Shown piece after piece: positions 58,478 to 64,000 of a stretch of 64,000 bases of DNA. This DNA is from Lineus longissimus (lineage: Eukaryota; Nemertea; Pilidiophora; Heteronemertea; Lineidae), in contig NC_088315.1 in assembly GCF_910592395.1 (NCBI RefSeq), positions 18,769,808 to 18,833,807 of the forward strand, in the 5' to 3' direction. The notes beneath the pieces are model-generated. The model worked only from the letters and a program-made list of their open reading frames with translations, ran no database searches and was not told the origin of the DNA. Position 1 is the stretch's first letter. Each line of letters begins with the position of its first letter. A program made the position numbers and the translations under genes.

Positions 58478-61400
58478 TCATTCCACAGTCTCGTAAATCC
58501 GCCAAGACAGCCACTGTTCAAGCAAGGTATCACCAGAGGTAATCGGCTTCATCTCCTCAACCTGCGACTCCCGTCGCGGTCGTCGCCGCCGCTGCACGGC
58601 GTAACCGACCAAACCAACTACTACAAAAACCACGGCAAAAGCTGCAACGATGCTCAGGGCCACATAAACAGTTGCTGGATAAGATAAAGCATCATTATCA
58701 GACGCCACCCCAGCAGTCCTCGGAAACATATTGACTTTATTGCCATCCGTATCGACTTCAATGTTTTTGTCGTCTATAGCATTTGAGGTATTTTTCTGAT
58801 TTTTCGTTGGCTTATATACAACAATCCCTGTACCTGATTTTGTAACTGCTGGTGTGTTGACGTTAGACGTAGCTGATTTTGTAACTGCTGGTGTGTTGAA
58901 GTTAGACGTAGCTGCTTTTGTAACTGCTGGCGTGCTCACTTTAAGCGGAATACTTTTTGTAGCTGTCGACCTGTCTGGTTTTTGCGTACCTGCTTTGGTT
59001 CCGACGCTCGTCGGTGCACTTGTAGCCGGAGGAGTGTTGACATTCTGCGTTGCTGATTTTGTTCCAAGGCGCCGCGTTACCACAGTGACTGATGCTGTCT
59101 TCCCGTTCTGAGTTGCCTCGGTAACTGCCGCTGTGTTGCCCTGCGTTGCCTTGGTGACTGCTGCTGTGTTCCCCTTCTGCCTGGCCTCAGTGACTTCTGC
59201 TGTGTTCCCCTGTGTTGCCTCGGTAACAACAGCTGTGTTTACATTCTGTGTTGCTTCGGTGACTGCTGCCGTGTTCCCCTTCGTTGCTTCAGTGACTGCT
59301 GCCGTGTTCCTCTTCGTTGCTACAGTGACTGCTACCGTGTTCCCCTTCGTTGCTTCAGTCACTGCCGCCGTGTTCCCCTTCGTTGCTTCAGTAACTGCTT
59401 CCGTGTTCCCCTTCGTGGCTACAGTGACTGCTACCGTGTTCCTCTTCGTTGCTTTAGTGACTGCTGCCGTGTTCCCCTTCGTTGCTTCAGTGACTGCTGC
59501 CGTGTTCCCCTTTGATGGCGTTGTGAGTGCTGCTGCTGTGTTCCTCTGTGTTGCTTTGGTTACTTCTGCTGTGTTCACCCTCTGCGTTGCCTCAGTGACG
59601 GCTGTGTTCCCCTGTGTTGCCTTGGTGACCCCGGCTGCTGTTGTTTTGGCTACTGGCACTGTAGCAGCCTTCGTCCCGATGGTCTTTGTTGACACTGTAG
59701 TCGCTGATGTGTCGACATTTTGCGTAGCTGATTTCGTCCCGATGCTGGTGGCATCTGTGGTCGCGTTTTTCGCGAGACTGCTGGTTGCATTTGTGGGTTC
59801 TTCCGTCGAGGCTGTTTCGGTCGAGTTCGTGGCAACTGCCTCTGTTGCACTGGGACTAGTGGGGTCTGAAAATGGATGAGTGATACAATATTGAGTGAAC
59901 GACATCAATTGCAAAACAAATCAACACACGTTCTTTTTCGTCTTCTTCTTGATTTTGTTAGGTGATAGGTTGCATTTCCCCCTTGGTTGGAGCAATGATT
60001 TCGGTCCGATGTTGCCGTCTTTAGCACACACCTACCAAGCGCTCCGGACGCAGTGGCCCGGCCTCGTCATGTCGCCCTGCATAGGATGACGAAATGAACT
60101 GTCCCGAGAGTCTAAGCTACCATAGCTCAGGACTGATGAATGCATGGGTCCTTTTGCAGGCCAATTCTCCCGCACATATGTCAGGATAAAATCCCCTATA
60201 CTCACCTACACCCGGTGGGCAGCGGTCAATCTTGAGATCATCAATAGCAATATCACTGAAGTAGGTGTTCAGGCGTTTTCCTTCCATCACGATCTGAAGA
60301 GATATAAAAAGATAAATGATGCGTTGAGCCAACTAATGCAAATGCCCGAAAAATGCCCGCAGCACACGATCAAATTGTTTGAAAATCGTTTTGAAGATTT
60401 TCTAAATATCACATGTCCATTGATTATTAGGGGACGTAAAACTCCTATTCCACTACGAGAAACCCTTTTGGGCGCATTCCCCACGACCGCGCGACCGCGG
60501 TTCATCTTTCGACACCGGGACGTCCATTTCGACGGAAGATATTGGCCTAAACCCTGAGAGATTTCCTTTAAGTCAACAAACCTGGAATGGCGCTTCCAGT
60601 ATTTCAATGGTGATCATTTCTTTCTTCCAAACGTTCCCCTGGTTGCCAGACACTTCAAACCTCGGCTTCAGTTCCGACAATTCTTTGTTGACGGGCTTGA
60701 CATAGACCCGCAATTCCCCAGCTGCAAAATGAAGGACATACATGTAATGCATTAAGTATATTAGAAGGACATTCATATCCACAAAATGTATTTTTCGATA
60801 TGCTGTATGGCTATAGAGACCGATGAACTTAAATTCAAACGAATTACAACGAAATATTTTGTTCCACTTACACTTTCTCAAGCGACATGACATGAGGTAA
60901 GGTAAGGTAATGTAAGGCATCGGTAAGCTAAGGAAAGGTACAGGTAAGGTAAGATAAGGTCAAGTAAGATAAAGGTAGGTAAAATAAGGTAAGGTAGGGT
61001 AGGGTGAAGTTAGGCAACGCAACGCAGGGTAAGTCAGGTAAGGCAAGAGACAAGTAAGTTAGTTTTACTGTGCCTTACCTCCGACCCTCCCGTAGAGGTG
61101 ATACCAGAACTGGAAACAGCTGTAGCTATACTTCTCCCCGAACACGGGCGACATGAGGCGGGCCGTGTCGTTTGGGACCCGCGGCATCGACGACTCCGTG
61201 AAAAGGTAGGTACCTGAAGGGAAAGAAGAGTTTTAAAGGGAGCCTATAGACAGGTCGCCAAGGAGCCTGTCCCTAATGGTCTACATCGAAATTATTCACG
61301 CTTGTATCAGGGATAGGCAAGGAGGGATAGGTTGAAAGCTGCATCAAACCACAGACAAAGAAGTGCCGTTGATGTTTAGATCCCTCACAGCGCAGCGTAG

Positions 61401-63145
61401 AGCAATAATGTGCACAATTAGCGTGATAATCCTTACACAAAATTATATTTAACGGCGTGTTAAAGTATCGCAAAGTTAGTGACAAACTTCTGGTAAGGTG
61501 CTGTGATGGGCTAATCGGCGTGGTGCTTTGGAATTCGCCTTTAGGACTATCGCACACCGCCGATGAGTTAAACTCCTGACGGAGTGGACGAACCGGCCTC
61601 GCCCTGTCGTCGAGAGAAGATCAGGATGACGAAATGGACGGCCCCAACAGTCTACGATAAATCAGCGCATCCTACTTATTTGTTCACAACTTACCAGCTT
61701 TTCCCTTTCCGAGAGTATGGTCGAAGGACGGCCCCGTGTCAGATGTCGCCGTTTCTCCATTGGTTTCCTTCCAGTCGAAATCGTCCGTCGTGTCCTGCGT
61801 CCACCCGCAACGGAACTCATTTTCGAAGGTGCAGTCCATGCCGTAGATACCATCTGATGAAATTAAAACAATATTATATTGGTCGTAGGCCTACTTGACG
61901 GTTGTTCGTTTCTTCATTGAGCAACCCAGTCAAAGGGTTTATTTATTAGAATGAACTCTATGTAGCTGGGAGCGCACAGAATGCTGGGAAGTTCAAGGCT
62001 AGACCATGAGGAATCGGTAGAGGAGCATTCCAGTGTTGATACATCATTTTATCCATGGTAACTCAACTTTAATTCATAGCACCCCTACACGGAAAAGGGT
62101 GCAAATACTGCACCTTGAGGTGCCCCAAAAGGTGCCATACGTTGGCAGCACCCTTTCTGGCACACCTGTGCACAGTGCAGAGGCGGTGAGAGCTTTTGGG
62201 TGCAATGCCTGCGAACGCGTTAGCGGGAGTTCGCCTCGTTGAGGACTTTCTGCCCCTCATCACGTCTTACCTGGTCCCATACAATGCGGCGCCGTGCCGT
62301 TCCAGACCTTTCCCAAGCAGATGGCAGTCCTCGGACCTTTCATGATGTACCCCGGCGCGCAGCTGAAGGTGGCCATCGAACCCGAGTTGGACAGCTCCAG
62401 TGAGACGACGCGAGTGATGCTCGGATGTGGACAATCTTTGGCTGAAAAAAATATGATGATGTGTAGCATGTTACATTTACTCTAGACCCTCCCCATTCTG
62501 AACCATCCGAGGTGCTCGTCCGTAACCTCCACTCATACCTTAGTGGTACCGGAGTCCGGGCCGGCGGAGAAAATCCAAAACTTGACGGACGAGTTGGACC
62601 CTGCCCGAACGGTTGGCTTTTTCAAAAAGGTATCTTTCCTATTAAAGGGAGAGCCAGGTGGGTCAGATTATGTTACGCAACGTTGCCGACAGGAGTCTCT
62701 CCTATCTCACAATACATTCAAACGTTTCGCGCTTGTAGGAATATAATCATTGCTGTTTTAAACCCAACTCAGGTTCCTAACTGTTCACACTATAACCTCC
62801 ACTCTCATCCTCGACTACCAGGGAAAGTAGCAAGATCCTCCCCTCGCACACATCGGTGTCGATTAGTGCCGAGTGAAAGGCCCTGCAGAAGCTCGCGGTG
62901 CGCAAGATGTGCATTTGTCGAAATGAAGCTACATGTTGTTTGGTCCCTTAGAGTCGACTTTATGGTACACTTACCGGCACATATCGGTGGAGGGCTGCTC
63001 CAAGCACCACCAACGCACGTTGCGAAACTGCCCCCAATCAAAATATACTTCCTCCGGCACCTGTAGTACACGACGGTACCCCGGGAGCGAACCTTGGCAC
63101 GACCATTCCGTAACCTTGGTCTTGTACAGCCCCTTTTGGTAGCAT
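58478..63145 (-). CDS. Sushi-sushi-MAM-mucin type I membrane protein, 5' end outside window
   Basis: Visible exons in order: 62975-63145, 62271-62441, 61695-61853, 61079-61213, 60582-60721, 60206-60293, 58478-59865; about 750 residues. The first two exons (171 bases each) are one sushi/CCP domain apiece, each with four Cys and the late Trp. The next four make one MAM domain: [55 protein letters not shown], with its four cysteines. The last exon encodes a Thr/Ala/Lys-rich stalk with about 20 repeats of the [11 protein letters not shown] type, N- and O-glycosylation-prone. A transmembrane helix (about 58592-58670) follows, then RRRR and a 37-residue cytoplasmic tail. Adhesion or cell-surface recognition is likely from the domains; no orthologue is named. 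More extracellular domains may lie upstream of 64000. Confidence 0.9.
59115..59620 (-). repeat. 33-bp coding repeat in the mucin-like stalk
   Basis: Tandem 33-base units encode 11-residue repeats ([11 protein letters not shown] and variants). Some interruptions ([16 protein letters not shown]) keep the frame. Such arrays commonly vary in copy number between alleles. Confidence 0.9.
60028..60118 (+). repeat. Repeat family F, copy 2
   Basis: CTCCGGACGCAGTGGCCCGG, CTCGTCATGTCGCC and GGATGACGAAATGAACTG. In the intron before the mucin exon. Confidence 0.6.
60893..61062. repeat. (GGTAA)n-type simple repeat
   Basis: Degenerate GGTAAGGTAAG repeats end about 17 bases from the donor of the MAM exon 61079-61213. 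On the transcribed strand this is a CTTACC-rich intron start. Confidence 0.85.
61566..61662 (+). repeat. Repeat family F, copy 3
   Basis: GGAGTGGACGAACCGGCCTC, CCCTGTCGTCG and AGGATGACGAAATGGACG. In the intron between MAM exons. Confidence 0.6.
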
Positions 63146-63292
63146 CTGCAAGAAGAGAAAATAGTGTTTCATTAATGTTAAAGGGAGAGTCAGACTAGTG
63201 ACTTGTGATCGGAAGGCTCGGCCAGGGCTGAATTATGCGTCCTTTTCATGGAAACGACCACCAACGTAAACAAACGGCGCACATGGCGTATA

Positions 63293-63398
63293 AACGTACA
63301 CTCCGGACGCAGTGGACAGGCCGCCTGTCGCCTTGTGAGGAAGGACGATCAGTGCAGAATAACGAAATGGACTACATATAGGAGTCTAGATGCTGAAG
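63293..63398 (+). repeat. Repeat family F, copy 4
   Basis: ACACTCCGGACGCAGTGGAC, GGCCGCCTGTCGCCTTGTG and ATAACGAAATGGACTACA. Upstream (gene sense) of the first visible sushi exon. Confidence 0.6.
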
Positions 63399-64000
63399 GC
63401 AGGGACACTTCTCACGGTAAGAGCGAACGCAAAGGAAAAAGCATTCCAGGAACCAGTACGAACTAAAAACAAGCGCATGGTTAACAAAAGATCCATATCA
63501 CTTCTTGGCACCTTGCGAGTCATGTTTTGGTATCGAAAGAAACCTGGCGCGCGACTGAGACCGGACGTGTGACTCTGTTGTGATAGGTGACTGGGTTAGC
63601 ATAACAATGGCTATTTGAGAGGAGCCAGGAACGGTAACCTGTGGATTTCAATACTAGAATTTACTACATTGCACGTGTATTTGGCACTAACACTACAATT
63701 TTCGTGGCCGTGTATTTGGCAAGAAAATAAATCTCAGCATTCAGCTCAACCTCGGTCTGAAAGTTAAACTAAGAGGAGGCCCGAATAATATAAAAAATGT
63801 CTGCCTTAGAAATGAAAGTTTTTGTGTTTTTTGTTGCCAAACCTTGATATTCAACCTTTAATGCAGTGAAATAAAAGAAACCTTGGTAATTTTCAGGAAC
63901 TCAAAAACCGTTTTAGGGATTTCTTTTTTGCAGAGTTGCATATTTGTCAATATTCGAACGAATGCCGTATTACTCATGGCAGTCGGCATCCAGGGCGCGG
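63399..64000. other. Probable intron of the MAM/sushi gene
   Basis: No exon is recognised. The gene must continue to the right because its first visible exon begins mid-codon with an acceptor. Confidence 0.4.

Noticed and set aside
59133-59879. 248-residue plus-strand open frame
   Set aside because: It is the antisense shadow of the 33-bp repeats in the mucin exon; a period divisible by three keeps both strands open.

Overview
This looks like nuclear DNA of a marine invertebrate bilaterian. Every recognisable gene is split by many spliceosomal introns. There is one full R1R2R3 MYB gene, where vertebrates have three paralogues. Introns and spacers are full of MITE-like foldbacks, tRNA-derived SINE remnants, a CR1/L2-type LINE tail and long minisatellites. 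I cannot fix the phylum. BRICHOS-type antimicrobial precursors are best known from annelids, but a brachiopod, hemichordate or cephalochordate is also possible.

Layout. (1) 0.4-0.7 kb, minus: first exon of a secreted or membrane-tethered serine beta-lactamase-fold protein, running off the left edge. (2) 4.2-8.0 kb: three foldback elements and a decayed LINE fragment. (3) 8.4-11.35 kb, plus: a complete four-exon gene with a TATA box and initiator. It encodes a signal peptide, a BRICHOS domain, a furin-type site and a C-terminal cationic, cysteine-free, cecropin-like peptide with an amidation signal. (4) 13.3-17.6 kb, plus: a complete seven-exon LRRC72 orthologue, followed by about 3.9 kb of ~95-bp minisatellite. 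(5) 26.3-39.1 kb, minus: an apparently complete MYB gene of 17 coding exons (831 codons in the long form) with an E2F-type site at its promoter and an in-frame N-terminal cassette exon. (6) 41.4-54.3 kb, minus: a class 3 aldehyde dehydrogenase (ALDH3, fatty-aldehyde-dehydrogenase-like). All but its short first exon is visible. It carries four tandem alternative copies of one 116-bp exon. (7) 58.5-63.1 kb and beyond, minus: a type I membrane protein with sushi, sushi, MAM, mucin-like repeat stalk, transmembrane segment and short tail; its 5' end lies outside the window.

The genes do not form an operon or obvious pathway. The two most striking items are the BRICHOS/cecropin-like peptide precursor and the ALDH3 array of four equal-length, phase-compatible exons. 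The array strongly suggests mutually exclusive splicing that exchanges a substrate-tunnel segment of the enzyme. Exon boundaries were worked out by eye from splice motifs, reading-frame phase and family similarity; no transcript or database evidence was available.
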